A stretch of DNA of 64,000 nucleotides. Origin: Eutypella sp. D-1 (taxonomy: Eukaryota; Ascomycota; Sordariomycetes; Xylariales; Diatrypaceae). The stretch is from NCBI GenBank assembly GCA_023313575.1, contig JAJTTP010000002.1, forward strand, positions 1,240,001 through 1,304,000, given 5' to 3'. Numbering within the stretch: the stretch's first letter is position 1; each line of letters starts with the position of its first letter. Below are positions 11,069 through 24,807 of the stretch, in pieces. Both the position numbers and the translations under genes were made by a program. The notes under the pieces were generated by a model. The model was given only the letters and a program-made list of their open reading frames with translations, was not told the DNA's origin and did not search any database.

Positions 11069-14000
11069 TACCGATCCAATGACTAAGTTATCATCCAATT
11101 CGACTTGCAGCTTGGAGACTTCAGCCTGGAGATCACCCGCAGATCTCTTTTCATCCGACGGCCTCGGTGTCCGGAATGCCTCCTACGAGTTGCGCTCACT
11201 CTCAGCCCATTCGCACTAAATTGAAGCTCCGAGTACCATCACACTTGAGAAACATGATATACTGTTTTTATTCTTCTCCCGCTGTTATGAATACTATGTT
11301 TGGCGGTGGGTGATGAATGGAGGGGGAAAAGGGACACATCGGTATGTGTATGTCACGATACGACTTATTTATGTAGGTGTTATTCTCACGATCCGTGCAA
11401 TACACTGTTAAGAGAGCTTCGTTTGGCCTTCTTTCCACGTGTATGCACTACAGCTAGCTGGTATAGTAGATTCAGGTACATAATTACGGTAATCGAAAAT
11501 TGCAATTAAAACTGAAAAGCCGGCCCGCTTGTCTGTTCTCTGTTTTGTATGTCGTCCCCCGGTGTTCCCCGAAACTATTTCTGGAGGGATTGAGAGTACG
11601 CTTGCCTCGCTGCTACCGCTGCTCTCGTGACAACGGGTCTCCAGGTCAAAGCTGAGAAAAAAACAGAAGCGAGTGATGAACGCATCTATCTCCCTAACAT
11701 ACGAGGCGTTTTCGCTAGAGTCGCAGAAGCCCGACGCTTGTCCCCGATGACGACACCAGTGCAATCGCGTTCGCACTTGCAGTATCGGAGGTTCCCCGAT
11801 GTCGTGTCCTGATGGCCTCCCTGTCTGTTAGTTGTGCCTTGTAGCTTATTTGATCAGCCATGTTTCGACCCTTTCTCAGACGATGCGTTAGATGGCACCA
11901 GAAAGTCATCAGAGGTAACTGTACAAGCACCTACCTACTTGTCACCCCAGATGCCACTTACCTATGACGTAAAGTCAGGCAGTCAGTTACGTTACCCAGA
12001 AGAGGACAAACGGAGGTTCCGGTTCCTAGCTAGTTGCTTGCGCACATGGCAGCGAAGATTTGCTGTTTCAAATCGGCTACAAAAGGGGACTCCGAACCCC
12101 TGGACTGCTGCGACCTTGAGGCGTGGAACCGATCTACCTACCTACTTCACCTTTTAGGTTTGTTTACCTTCAACCGCGCTTGGAATCGCCCCCGCTCGTG
12201 TGCTATATATATACGCATACCACGTTGTATATTCTGGCACCGCCGTTGACCAGCAGTCGCGCCACGGACTAACTCTGGAACGAGTCTCCTATCTTGCCTA
12301 CTCCAACGACTAGTCGAAAGACATCCTGTCTAAGCCGTATATAAATATGTACTCACGACGAATCTGCGTGGAGGAGTTACAAGGCTGGGCAGGGATCGCT
12401 ACAGAGCTACGGAGCTAAGCTGGGTTGGTCAACAAGCTTACTCGTAGGGCTGGTCGGTTACCTAACCGACTTGCCACGACCTGGCTCCCTACGGCATCAT
12501 TCGGAGCGAGCCCATGCCGCGAGATAAGCTCGGGACCCTGTAAGCTGATCAACTAACTGATTTGCTCCAATATTGTAGATCGTTAGGACCCATGACATGC
12601 AGGATCAGGCGAGCATCGGCTGGTCTGTCTGTTGTCTGGGCAGCTAAAGTAGATCTACCTACTCTCTTTCCTATCTGCGCCCTGTCAAACCCGCAAGTCG
12701 ACATGCCAGGTCTGTTCTGACCATCCCCCGCGTACACCCCCTTTTTCTAGAAGCCGAGAGAGAACCCTCGTCAGCCCAGCGTGTGATCAGTGTGACCCTC
12801 CTTGAGGGAGTGTAGTTTAATTAAGTGCTTGTTCTTTATTTTCGCCGCATTTTGTCACATATCACGTTTCCTCGAGGCCGGGCTGGCAGGTTCAGCTAAT
12901 TAATTGCTCCTCTCTGTGTGTTTCAGAGGGTCGTATTTGTGATTTCAACGGCGTGGGTCGGGAAATCGGGCTCCCACCACACGTAGCATCGTATGCGACG
13001 TGAACATCTAGCCTGACCTGACCTGCTCTCCTTCGCCGCTGACCTGCAGATGGCAGACAATCGGTAAGTAGACAGACCTTTTATCCCGGAGACTTCCTCC
13101 ACAGCTTCCACGATAGTCCAATTCACCCGCGACTGCGACCCTGTGGCGTGCCCGGTCAGGCCATGCTGCCCGGTGTGGTACGGTGTGGGCCACGGATGAG
13201 ACCCCAGTGATATGCGGAGCGGTCAACTGTGCGATTATACGTCGACGTGGCGCGTCGCGCTGCATTTGAGGGCTGGGCTGCAGGTGGGATCGAGGGAACA
13301 CCACCACACCGAGGGACGCCGACTGTTTTCGCGGGTTTTTCGCGATTGGTCGCTGGCTTCCTCGACCGGAGAGATGAGCTACCTACGCACGGTCTAGGAT
13401 AAATTGCTCATGTGGGAGGAGCAGGCCGTATTCCCTTTGTTAGCGCATTCTTCCATACGACGGATGCGTTTTCTAGACAGGCCTGGATGCTTGGGTAGGG
13501 AGGGATCTTCTGAAGACCTACGGGTGGGGAAACGCTATACCTATGGTGATTGTCAAAGGGTTTGAAACATCTTTACTAAGCTATATATGCTCTATATTGA
13601 TTCTATAGATGGCAGGCGCAGGAAACTGGGCCCCACAGAATGAGACAACGTTCTACCACGTTTTTGTCTTTCAAGTGGAGGGGGGGGGGGCGAGAACTAT
13701 GTGCCGCATCTATATGTGTATACCTCCTTGCTTCTCTCTGCCAGGTCCGTGTATTCGCCTCCGCCGTTTCATCAAGTTTCTATGAATGCCCTTCTCGAAG
13801 GATATGTGGGTAGACGCGAAGGAATGCCACGAGGACTCGTGGGCACGGCTGGGGAAACGGCATGGCAATAGGCTGCGAGAGGCACAGCACTTTACCGCTC
13901 GGGTCTCTCCAGTTCCATGGCATACCCCGGTCTACCAGCTTTCCCGCCTTCCTAACTATCTACTTACATACCTAGAAGTAAATGTCGCGCGTTTCACGAG

Positions 14001-14828
14001 ATGTATTACGACCTGAGAGCCTCAAGCCTTAGATAATTCGCACAAATTTATCATGTAACCAGGGTGCTGCCCCACCAGTACTAGACAGATGACCCGTGAA
14101 GTGTGGAGCTGAGGGGACGAAGACGAGATCGTAACACGACTACAATAGACTCGGTTCTGCCTTGCTCGTAATATCATCAGTAACCTCACCCGTAACCAGG
14201 GAATCTAACCGGTTACCCAGAGGGGCTTCTGACTAAGACGTCAAATTTTGGGGGCCGGCGTACGAGAGCCGCATTGACGTAGATCATCACTCACCTGCCT
14301 CACCTGCCCTGTTTTGGCAAACATGCACCCATGATCTCCGCATCTTATCGATTAGTGCTGACAGCGAGGCTCTCACACCACGAAAGTCGACACTGACATT
14401 GACACTGACGTACACTCGATCTACCGTTCGGTGCTTATTCTCACTTATCCTTTTTTTTTCCTGACACTCCCCCCTCCCCCTCCTTTCTCTCCACACTGGT
14501 CTACCGATCGTTGAGGCTAGCCTAGCGGCTACATAGCTCTCAAAGTTCCATGCATGCCGCCAAGGACTATGACCTCGCGCACGTGTCTCTTCGAGGATAT
14601 TGGACCCCTAGTGATCTCTCCAGTCGATTGACTTGTGGAGACAGTAACAAGCGTTATTATCGTGCAGTCGACGAGCATCATTATAGGGGGGGATTCGCGA
14701 ACGTACCTGCCCATGAATGCGTAGGTGCGACGCTTCAAGCAGCCGGCTGCGTTCTGTTCTCCAGTTAGCTGAAAACTAAACTAGCTCACGCGCTTACATA
14801 GTAGTAAACACTGTGCGGGTTTGTAAGA

Positions 14829-14866
14829 CCGGTTGTTAAAACTAAGCGCTCAGCTTAACAAACCGG
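14829..14866. repeat. imperfect palindrome, 38 bp
   Basis: The left arm CCGGTTGTTAA pairs with a right arm whose complement is CCGGTTTGTTAA (one-base bulge). The symmetry continues through two mismatches to a central AGCGCT. It lies far from any gene. It could be a protein-binding site or a short inverted-repeat relic. Confidence 0.45.
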
Positions 14867-17800
14867 CATCCACGGGAACTGCTTACTGCGACTAGCGGTA
14901 TACTCCATCATGATATCCTCTCCAGAGCAGACAGGTTCCAGGATGCGATGCTTAGAAGGAGACGAGAAGCATGATGCAGGCAGGCATATGGAGGAACAAA
15001 TGAGAAACCACATTTGCGTATCGTTCGCAATCTAAGACCCTATTAGCAGCTGGTAGGTTCAGATAGTTGATAATCTATAGTGAAACTAGATCAGTAAATG
15101 ACTGCAAGACTTAGGCGCGACAAGCGCCAACAACCCACCTTTGTCACGTAGGTACGATGCTTGAAAGTAGAAAGAACTTCTGATCCAACATGAGGTTCGA
15201 GAAGTGCCAAGACACCAGGCACCCCCGACTAGCTCGACCAGCAATGAGGTTTACGTGGTGGCTCTAGGCTGTAAGATCGCGCCCCCTTTTCCCCCTCCTC
15301 AGGGCAATATGTCGATAGCACGTCCCAAGCTTCTGAATGAAAAATATAGCGGAACTTTCCACACTAGATTTGTCGCGGGAAGAAACTCGGCAAGGAAGAA
15401 GAAATGAGAAGGAACGATATCTCTTTTCTGCGCCGCGCCCGGTGTTAGTGTCTATCAGTTGTTAATTGACTAGCGATAGTGGTGGGCCGGCCCGAAAAGC
15501 GGCCACCTCTGCTGCGGCGAGGCACTTTTTGCGCCGACACGCGCAAATGCGCGAACTCCAAGAAAATCGGGATGCGAAAAAGGGGACACCCCATATCCTT
15601 TCCGTGCACACCGGTAATTTCCTTCCTGATCATTGTCAAATTAGGATGCGTGAGATGCGAAAAGGAAAAGCGGCGAAGAGTCATAGAGAAAAGGTCAATG
15701 AGCGGGCATCTCCACTTTCCTGGGGCTCTGCCTCTCTGCCTCCTAATCCGTGACACTTCACGGTCTTCCTCGGACGTCCCGACACCAGGCCGCACCAATG
15801 GGCCACCCGCCCGGATGGTATCAATAGGGGCTCGTCCGGCGGTGTTCATGGCGACCCGGTTGGGCTGATTGTCCAGTGCTCTGACACTTGATATCTGAAA
15901 CAGCAGATAGCTGCCGTAGAGGCGAAGTTCAATGAACCTACTGATCGGCCCGCAACCCAGGCAGTGATATTGCGGGTCATGGTTCCCCGGCCCCAGGGGC
16001 ATGGTGATTGGCGAGAGTGCGATGAAGATAGCCGGTACCATCCATGGCACTTAACATCAGTCGTAAGTGATTCGAGTCGAGCGATGCCCTCCGTGACTCT
16101 GCCTGGAGCCAGCATAGGTCGCAGGGAAGGCCGCAGCGGTGCCTGGCTATCAAGTTGAGAGGTTATGGGTATATCGGTCCGGGCCAGAGGTCCCGGGCTC
16201 CCCTCTCTCGTCGTGAATATCACCGGAGGTAAGTAGAACATACGTGTCTTGATTGGTGGTCGCTAGTGGTATAGCAGTTCGCGCTAATATGCCAGGATTT
16301 CCAGACGACGTCGACGTGGTTGCGGTACATGGTGTTGTTGTATCTCGACGAACCCTCGACTACAAAGAAGGGTGGCGCGGGTCACACTTTTGGTATATGG
16401 ACTGCGTAAGAGATAGCCATTAGCAGCTCATTCCGGAACTAGGTAGATAGTCAGGATGCCCACGAGGCTGTTCCGATCCCCTGTTCAGTTCCATCTATCT
16501 CTCGGTTCTCTTGCTATGCTCCTCGTGAGGACTCATAGCAGGGTAGGCTTGTGTATGGGGTTTAGTTGGACTGTGGTGTGGCCCGCCGTTTCTCTCAGGC
16601 TTCTTTGTCTCATGTTTAAATCTGGGGCCCCCCTATGCGGAAATAGAGAGGGTATGAGGTAAGAGGGAGCTTGGGGCCAAATATACACCTCGACGTTTCC
16701 GGCATCTCTACCCTCTGGTTGGCTCTGTCCCTTGCCACCCATAGGAGAGCTAGCCGCGAAGACTGGGGGTGGGAAACCAACATCGCTGAAGCCTCCTTGT
16801 TAACCGGTTCCGGATCTTCCCAGTCGGCCAACGCAACATCTTATGGAGACTTCCATGTACACACACAACGTGGATAGGTAGATATTAGGTCCCGGTGGTA
16901 CATAGGAAGCGCACTGATGATTGGTGGTAGACCTGAAGGGAGTCACACACCGGTTCCGCTAAACGGTTAGGTAGCTGTACTTCGCCGTGGGCATAGACAC
17001 AGGGCGTTTGAAGGTGCTGTGCAACTGGTCCCCTAGTCCACTACGATCTTCCACCCTAGCTAATTTTGACGGACACGGATAAGCGGTAGAGAAGTGGCAC
17101 AGCGCTCATACCACCTGTTCTCCCAGAAGGCAAATAGGGGACATAGGCTGCCTGGAGACTTTCCAGCAGGCCTTGCGACCATACTGGAAATGACCTTGAT
17201 TATTATTCGCTACAGTCGGGATATAGAATCTTTGGCATATGCCAAGTCGTGAGGTAGCGCCGGCGTGCCTTTTGTACTTGTAAGGTTTAATTTACATCCT
17301 GGCGGATGAACTATGTGAATTCATTTCCCGCATGCATACTTGCCTAGTTACGTATCTCCAAATCAAAAGTCCCCTAGATGTTGTGCAAGCCGGCGACCAC
17401 CCATGGAAATTGGTAATCCAGCTATCTTGGGCGCCTAGTTTTCTCTTCGGCCTCTCCATCGCGGCATGGTAATATGCAATATTGCGAGCCTTATCTTGCC
17501 ACCAGCGGTCTCCGCACATAGTGCAATATTATGGGTGTAGGCAATATCTGCATGTCTCGCCTAACGTGGGGTGTGTGTCATGCAAACTTACTCTTCTAAG
17601 CTTGGAGTCTCCGTATGATAAAATAGGAATTCAAACTTAATTTGTTGGTTGGCGCGCATACTTCGTGTGTCCAGCACGTGGGAATGTTCGTGCGTATGTA
17701 AGTCGAGGGACAAGGTACAGAGGTATTTGGCCCCGTCGGCATTCCGCGCCCCTCGTTTCGTAATCGATCGACGTAGCACTTCCAGAACACAAGAGCGGCG

Positions 17801-20800
17801 CAGACGATGTGTATACGTGAGAAGCAGATGTAACGTAAAGCACGACTCATCTTTAGGCTATGACAGGCTTCATGATACGCTCCGGCAAGACCCTTTAGCG
17901 GAGGGCGAGAAATTTGATACCAAGTGAATAAATAAACCTGATATCCCTTAATAGGACCCCCTTTCCCTGGAAGGCTTACAAACAACTACATCTTGTAGTT
18001 GGACGATTAGCTTCGGTTGCTTACTATCCGGGTGGATAGTCCGAGCTGGTGCCCTGTCATATTTAGACGGCAAGTGAGAGCCGCGAACTAAAGCAAGGAC
18101 TCACATTCACGGGACATGCATTCAAATAGCGACTTCTGTCGAGCAACTAAATTTTAGCATGGGCATAGATTCTAGGAATTAGCGAACAAAGTCAGCGGAG
18201 ACTGAGAAAGGGTTTCAGTGTCAACAAGCCGAGATGTTCACTTTGACCAGAAACCCAATTGCCCAAGCCTTCGTTGTGGTGGTATATAGATGTCACTTTA
18301 CAATAGCGATAATATGGCAAGATAGTCGACACCTGCTGCAAAAATATACATGCACCCCTAATTGGCATTTCATATACAGGTTGAATTTTAATCTCTTTGG
18401 TACGTTAAGACTTCGGCTCTTACTTTCTCCACGGGCGATCCGCGGGGCTCCCTGGTGAAAAGGTGAGTTAAACTGTGCCCAGAATGCAGGGACAGATCAT
18501 ATGCAAAGTAAGCACCAATATGTGCTCGTTTCAGAGTATCGCCGTTTGTAGGGCTGCTCCGATCAGGGCATACGGCCCGTTGCGCTGGCGTGCCCGCTGA
18601 CAAATGAGAGCCGTGCGCGGGCATGTAAGGTAGTCGCAGACCTAGTGGAACGATTACTACTATTACTACCACAAACTGACACTCATTCGAAGAGAGCTCT
18701 GTTCTCGAAACTTACAAGGCATATTGGGCACTCCTTACAGCCTGCGGAGAGGAGGCGCAGGCTGCCCAATCTAATGGCTCTCGGGGTCTAAATGTTCGGA
18801 CTGTATGTAGATCCCGCACGACAAAAGAAGTATTCGAGGCCTGGAAGTCCGCCATCCGTTTAGTATTGGGTGCCCATAGAAGTAGACTCGTACCCATATG
18901 TACCGGAGACTTGCTGCGCTTAACAAGACCCGAGACCACGGGAAACATATGTAGTCGGTTATAACAGCATTAGAGAGATACTAGCATAGTCGCGGCTATC
19001 GCGGTGTTGTTAGTCTTAGCCAGCCCAAAAAGGAATTGACCTCGCCCGTTAAGGTCACTTGAACCAAAAAGGGTCGGCCATGATACTGTAACTACATAGG
19101 AAAAAAGCCAACGGAAGTGATTTTCGGGCGGTTCAGACGCGCGGTTGCATCGGCGGGGTAAGAACTCGAGACTCGAGTCTTTGCAGTGCAAGGAAGTTCG
19201 AGGTTGGAAACTTGGGAGAGGTATTACTAACTGATATCATGATAACTGGGGAGGGGCCCAATAGGGAAATGTCATCACATGTTGCTGGTACGGTACCCAT
19301 GATATGAACCGATTTCTCTTTCCAAGAGGCATCGACGGAGGGGCCCCCGACCCTTGGGTTTCATCAGCGGGGCCCATTAGCCATACCACAGAAAGCCGTA
19401 CTCAAGCACCACGTTTAAGTATGGCAACGGTTAAGAGAGGGATCGAAATGGCGGGCGATGGGTCGGATAGCACCTGGACAGCCTCAGGAACCTGTACACA
19501 TCTCCTCAATCATTCTAATTGGTTACCGACTGGCTGGGACTGCATATGTGTGAGTGGAGCCTCCGGGCTGTCTGTGTCCACTGAGAGGGCAAGAAGTTGT
19601 CTAGACGCGCAAAGCTAATTCGGAACCCCTGCGCCCTGGCGTGATGTGCTGTCACCCCCATAATATCTCCATAAACCCCCCATGTCTCAGCGCGCTAAAG
19701 GAGTAATTCGACAAAACGCCTACCTGCCTATTCCCCGCTAAATGTGCCGCACTGTGCGACACCTGCCCACTAGCCTACCTGTATGTACCTAGGTATATAG
19801 CGTATACTTAAGAGGTATACGTATACATGGATAACACTGAGTAGGAATATATAGCTATGTAACTCAAGTAAGGTAGTCGGTATGTGATACTAAGGGGACT
19901 ATTACCTTGAAATATGTATCGCTGACTATGTTCCCTGCTAGAATATACCTCTCTAACGTCTTTCGTCCCGCTAATCAGTGCTAGCCGAGGTCAGCGCTTC
20001 CGTTTCTTAGTTAAGCCCGAAAACTATGTCATGCAAGAGTCTGAATATGGGCGTACTGATGGGGTGATTAATGGGGCCCGTATGGGGTCGAAAAGAATAT
20101 TGAAGCATATGTCAAAAAAGCTGAAGCTGTCACTCATAGCTCAATGGATTACTTATCGAACGTATAGGTAGGTATAGGGAGATCGTATAAGGGGGCGATT
20201 GGGGCTAGGTTTGTAGCTGAGCCACAGGCCAGATATGGCGACCGCTTCCCACAAGAACACCAACACAGCCCATGCGACCCGTACAGAACGCAAGGCATGT
20301 CTGTATAACCGTGTGGCGATACCTAGCGAAGCCTTTCAAGTCGGAAAGACATGTGAGAGGTCAAAGCAATGTAACCCAAGATAATATAATAAGCGTGTGT
20401 GGTTTAGGTGTACACGATATAGGGATGCACGCACCGATGAATGCTACTAGGTAGATCGTGGATTCTTGAGTGCTGTCTTGCTCCCTCCTATCATAGATCT
20501 GATCTCATATCTACCCATGGGAAGTAGATAGGGAGAGGGGAAGGCCGCTTACCCTTTGAGTCCCCGAATTACCTCCACTTCCGTTTTCCTTGCTGTTTGC
20601 GGGTGCTTTCTACTAAAACGCATATGTAATTCGATGCGTCTGTCGGCTGTGTGTGGGTCGCGCCCTTTCGCTTTCCGCCTTTTCGATTCTTCCCGTTGTC
20701 CCCGGGCCGTGCTTTTCCATGATTTGGCAGGTTAGGCTAGGGAATGCTGATCCCTGCCCTGCCGATTCCTCCGCTTCTGCCTCCGCCTGTCTTTGGTTTA

Positions 20801-21170
20801 CTCTGTCCCACCGATACCCCCTCTACCCTCCATTGCCCTGCCAGCCTGCATACCACCCATTCGTTACCATGCGTTTGTTTTTGAACCGTCTGCTACTGCG
20901 TCGCTATCAACTGCTATACATGAGGCACCGCTATTACACGCATCACACACACATATATACACACGTATCGACGCTGCAATGCTACTTCGCGATGACCCTG
21001 TCGCAGACGATCCCGGCTTTTCTACCATTCTTCCCACGATTGCCTGCTTAGGCAGCGAGTAAGGACGCTCCATAGGTAGTTACAGCACCTATGGCTTTAC
21101 GTGCGTTGACGCCGGATCCAGATACTCGGGACGGCAGGCAGCAAATCACACACAATCCCGCCACTTTGAT

Positions 21171-21206
21171 GGTCGCAATACGATGCGACCGGCAATACGA
21201 TGCGAC
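21171..21206. repeat. short hairpin plus 15-bp direct repeat
   Basis: GGTCGCA at 21171-21177 and TGCGACC at 21184-21190 are perfect inverted arms of 7 bp. The 15-mer GCAATACGATGCGAC occurs at 21175-21189 and again at 21192-21206. This is probably a local duplication. No function is visible. Confidence 0.5.
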
Positions 21207-24200
21207 TGACTCCAAAGCCGCAGCACTGCCCGACATTCTTAATATAATCCATTCACATTCTTATGATGGTCTCATCCCCTTTCATCCCCTCCCACATTTG
21301 GTCTAAACACGTTGCATCGTGACAAAATAGACCAAGATGACCCGATCGATACACATTTTTCGCACGTCATGTTGATGGTGTGGAGCAGCCCTACATCCGT
21401 CTATCATGCCATCTTCCATCGGAGGTGGCAGATGATGGTTTAGCGTCTCCTCTTCTGATTCGTGAAGGAACGACACTGTTCATCAGTCTATCTATATTCA
21501 TCTACTATCTATAGTACTTATGTAGTAGCGCGCCTATGGCATCGGGATCCCGAAGCCCCCAACGACAATCCCATATGTCTAGCTAAGAAGGCTACTTTCA
21601 AACACGGTTATTTCTCCTTGCTTCGACATAGCACGGGCCGAGAGGGCGAACGGAAACAAGCGGAACATGTCAGAACGGTCTTCTGTGCCGGCTTGAAATT
21701 TGAAATACTCCCCAAGAGCTCTACGTAGTGTAGTGTCTTTCACAGCTCGGCGTATCCACTCAAGGCCTCAAGTCCACGGCCTAGTCATGCATCCAAGTCA
21801 CACTTGGATGCTCGAATTACAAGATACATCACATTGGCCAGAACCAGGCTTCTTGTGTCTTGTGCTGGACTGCGCTGCACTGCAAGAACGGGCCTAGCCG
21901 ACTGTTCATTTACCAGAAAACCAGGGAGAAGCGTAATGCGTGGGGATTCTTCAAACCACTAGCCAAATCCATCACCTACCATCCTACCTTCCTGCTTGAA
22001 GTACTGGCTTATCCACAATAGAGTATGCCTTGGCTAACTAGGAAGTGCCGCTTATCAAAATAAGGGTATTTCCCCTCATGTTCTTCCTATGATCTGAATA
22101 GTTACATAGCTGTCATAACTTTATAAGATATCTCTCAAGCAAGATGTAAAGCGAATACTTACAAGCAGCTATATACACACTTAAGGATACCAACATGTGC
22201 CTGGCAATAACGGAGCACCCGGCTGACGTTGACCCACAGCGGCCCGTACATGTATGTGAGTTAAGCTTAGTTAGTTAGGAAAAGTACGGCCGTTTCCTGT
22301 TACTATCCACTATATATTATAAGGTCAAGTATAATAGGTTTCCGCCTATGGCACCGGTTCTAGTCTGGTGGTGTTAGAAAGTATCTATAGAATCTTGTTA
22401 ATAAGATATATGCCTACAAGGGATTTGAAAATGTAAAGCGGTAAGTCGACCTTTCATCTACATACAATACACAGACTTCTTTTAGGTACCTAGGTAGGTA
22501 AACGTGTAGGCATCTGTGCCATGCCTGTAACGTTCAAAAGTCCTTTATTGGCTCGATTAGTTAGCGGTCTTAGGTGGCTCGCCCGGGAAGATCAACCGGT
22601 AGCCCTGTGGCGTCTAAAACCCGCGAAATAGTAGAACTTTCACGCACTACGCCCAATTAATCCTCCTTATTTCCATACCCCCCACGAATCTGTCTTCGCC
22701 GACTGCGACCGGACGAACAGCACAACACAGGTTTTATTCTAGTTAATTAACTTACTAGGGCACGTTGTAGGCTTTTCGCTAGGCTCTTAGAAACTACCTG
22801 TTGAAAGATCCAAGTAGCAAAGCTGGACGAACGAACTGATACGTCCAGGGCTAGGTATGAGAACCAATAAACAGATAATTAGGCGGATCAATTTCGGGAC
22901 CGCAATCACTCAATTACCGAGTTGATCCAGCGATCTTCCACTATTTTCTTTCATTTCTTTCATATCCTCTAAATTATACACCCGTTCAAGTCGCACGAAG
23001 GACGACGGAAAAATTATACCTCGGACTTAAATCCGAAACATTTTTACTTTCGCTTCGGTTACCGTTAACCTCCCTAACCAAGACATTGGGTGAACTGTCT
23101 GGCTATTTCCCTCGTGGCATCAGCACGTTTCCGCAACTCGCCATTTTTTATTTTTTACGCCGTTCTAAATTCCGGGGCCAATGCATCACTATATAGCATT
23201 GACAGGCACATGAGTATCATCTATATGTAGTATGCAGCAGTGGTTCATCTCTGTGTCACCATTCCCGCATGCCATCTATCTTGCTTCTTTTACTACCCCT
23301 TTAGTAGTACGAAATGAGTTACTCATACGTACCGTCGCTAAAGCTCTGCATGTAATATCATGAACTGATTACGTACATACATAGGTGGGCATCATTCTTA
23401 GGCATCGTTCTCCATGCCCTGCTCTTCATCGAAGACCCTATACTAGCTACATACTACCAAAGGATATTCAATGCCTAGATGGGGGCGATGCGCTACTTCA
23501 TACGTCCACCCCCATCGCCCAAAGAACATCCCACCATATACCTTGTTCACCCCCACCCCTGCCGCACCCAACTATGTAAACCCCCCTGGTTTGAAAACCC
23601 CCAGGTGCATTGCACCAGCCCTGTCAAGGCCTGGTACTTGGAAGGAGGCCAGTAGGTGTGTTAATTAGTTCTGCTTTTATCTCGGCATTAAAACAGGCCC
23701 ACAGTGTGTGTATAGCTATAGACACATGGCCTGGCCTGGCCTGTCCTTGTCATGTCCGTTCGAGTCTTGGCTGACCCCCTCTGGATTGCTCAATGTACCA
23801 GGCTGCTCTAGCAAGAGTTTAGATTAACGGGACTTTTGGTGTTTGCCTACACGCTCTCCCATCTCTATGATATAGCCGTTGTCGGTCTGATAATCAGTCA
23901 TGCGTTTTCCTGTCACTGCACTGTTCGTCATCATCATCGCTTGGCTAAGAGTTACGAATGCCTAATCGTTCTCACTCACCCTTGGACTTCACCCACCACA
24001 CCTGATTATATCTCTCTACCGGGATATTCTTAGGTACCCCATGTTCTAAGCCCTGCTAAGCCTTCCCTACTACCTTTTGATAGATCCGGACGTAAACTCC
24101 GTAAACACCAGCAGTATGTCTCGGTGCTCGCTTGACTCTCCTCTTACGATAGCCATTTTAGTTTTGCCATAGACATACTTTCGTGTAAGTGTTGAAATGG

Positions 24201-24807
24201 GCTAGTCATGGGCGTGATCCCCTGGAGTTTCCCGGGTTGCTTTCCCGTTCCAAACTTCCTTCTCCTCGACCAGGCGCCTGTTCGTCAAGTAGGCTACACC
24301 ACTGCAGGAGACAGTATGGCGGCCGGCGGCTATCATGCAATGTCTCCGCATGTAGTAGCAGCTATGGGTGGCCCTAGTTTCTTATGACAGTGGCTGGGCC
24401 TAATTCCCATCGTGGAGGGGGGTCCACACATGCACCCTGAACCAGCTTCTTCTCCCACCCCGGGAACCTCCTTGTCCCGTCTCGGTACCCCTTCGACATG
24501 TACTGGTACCTCGTACTTATAATGTGGAACCTCGAACAGGGGATCGAGGCAAGTCAATATTGTATGTGCGTCCCCAGGAACACTAAGGCTATCCGACTAT
24601 TCGAAGCACTCATATACATAATCTTTGACTCTTCCCTCAATGGTCATATGGATAGGGCAAGGCTCCTTCTTTTCTATAACTCCCCTTTTCTCCCGTTTAT
24701 TTGCCTCGCGCTCAACCGTGACCCAGAAAGGCATACTCTTCCTTCTCAGCGACCTATATCAAACCCAGTTACGACGTCAGAGTCCGTGAGGGAACACTTC
24801 AGTATCC

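Larger units (their letters stand above)
11069..24807. other. 13.7-kb stretch with no supported gene
   Basis: After the 3' flank of the transcription factor I see only short unrelated frames. The longest is 201 codons on the minus strand at 15445-16050 and has no recognisable domain. Small structures are an 11-G run at 13680-13690, an imperfect palindrome at 14829-14866, a repeat/hairpin at 21171-21206, exact TACCTAGGTA copies at 19786-19795 and 22487-22496, and a C/T-rich stretch around 20640-20860 that resembles a leader but leads to no convincing gene. I see no terminal repeats or transposase/reverse-transcriptase motifs. Confidence 0.45.

Noticed and set aside
15445..16050. 201-codon minus-strand open frame
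   Set aside because: The translation starts with a hydrophobic stretch but soon becomes random-looking, rich in Arg/Pro, with no domain, promoter or splice partner. Equally long pieces are open on the plus strand, so it is not distinguishable from chance or a relic.
20653..21062. C/T-rich 132- and 89-codon frames
   Set aside because: The sequence is leader-like low complexity with no conserved product; no downstream coding region with introns was found.
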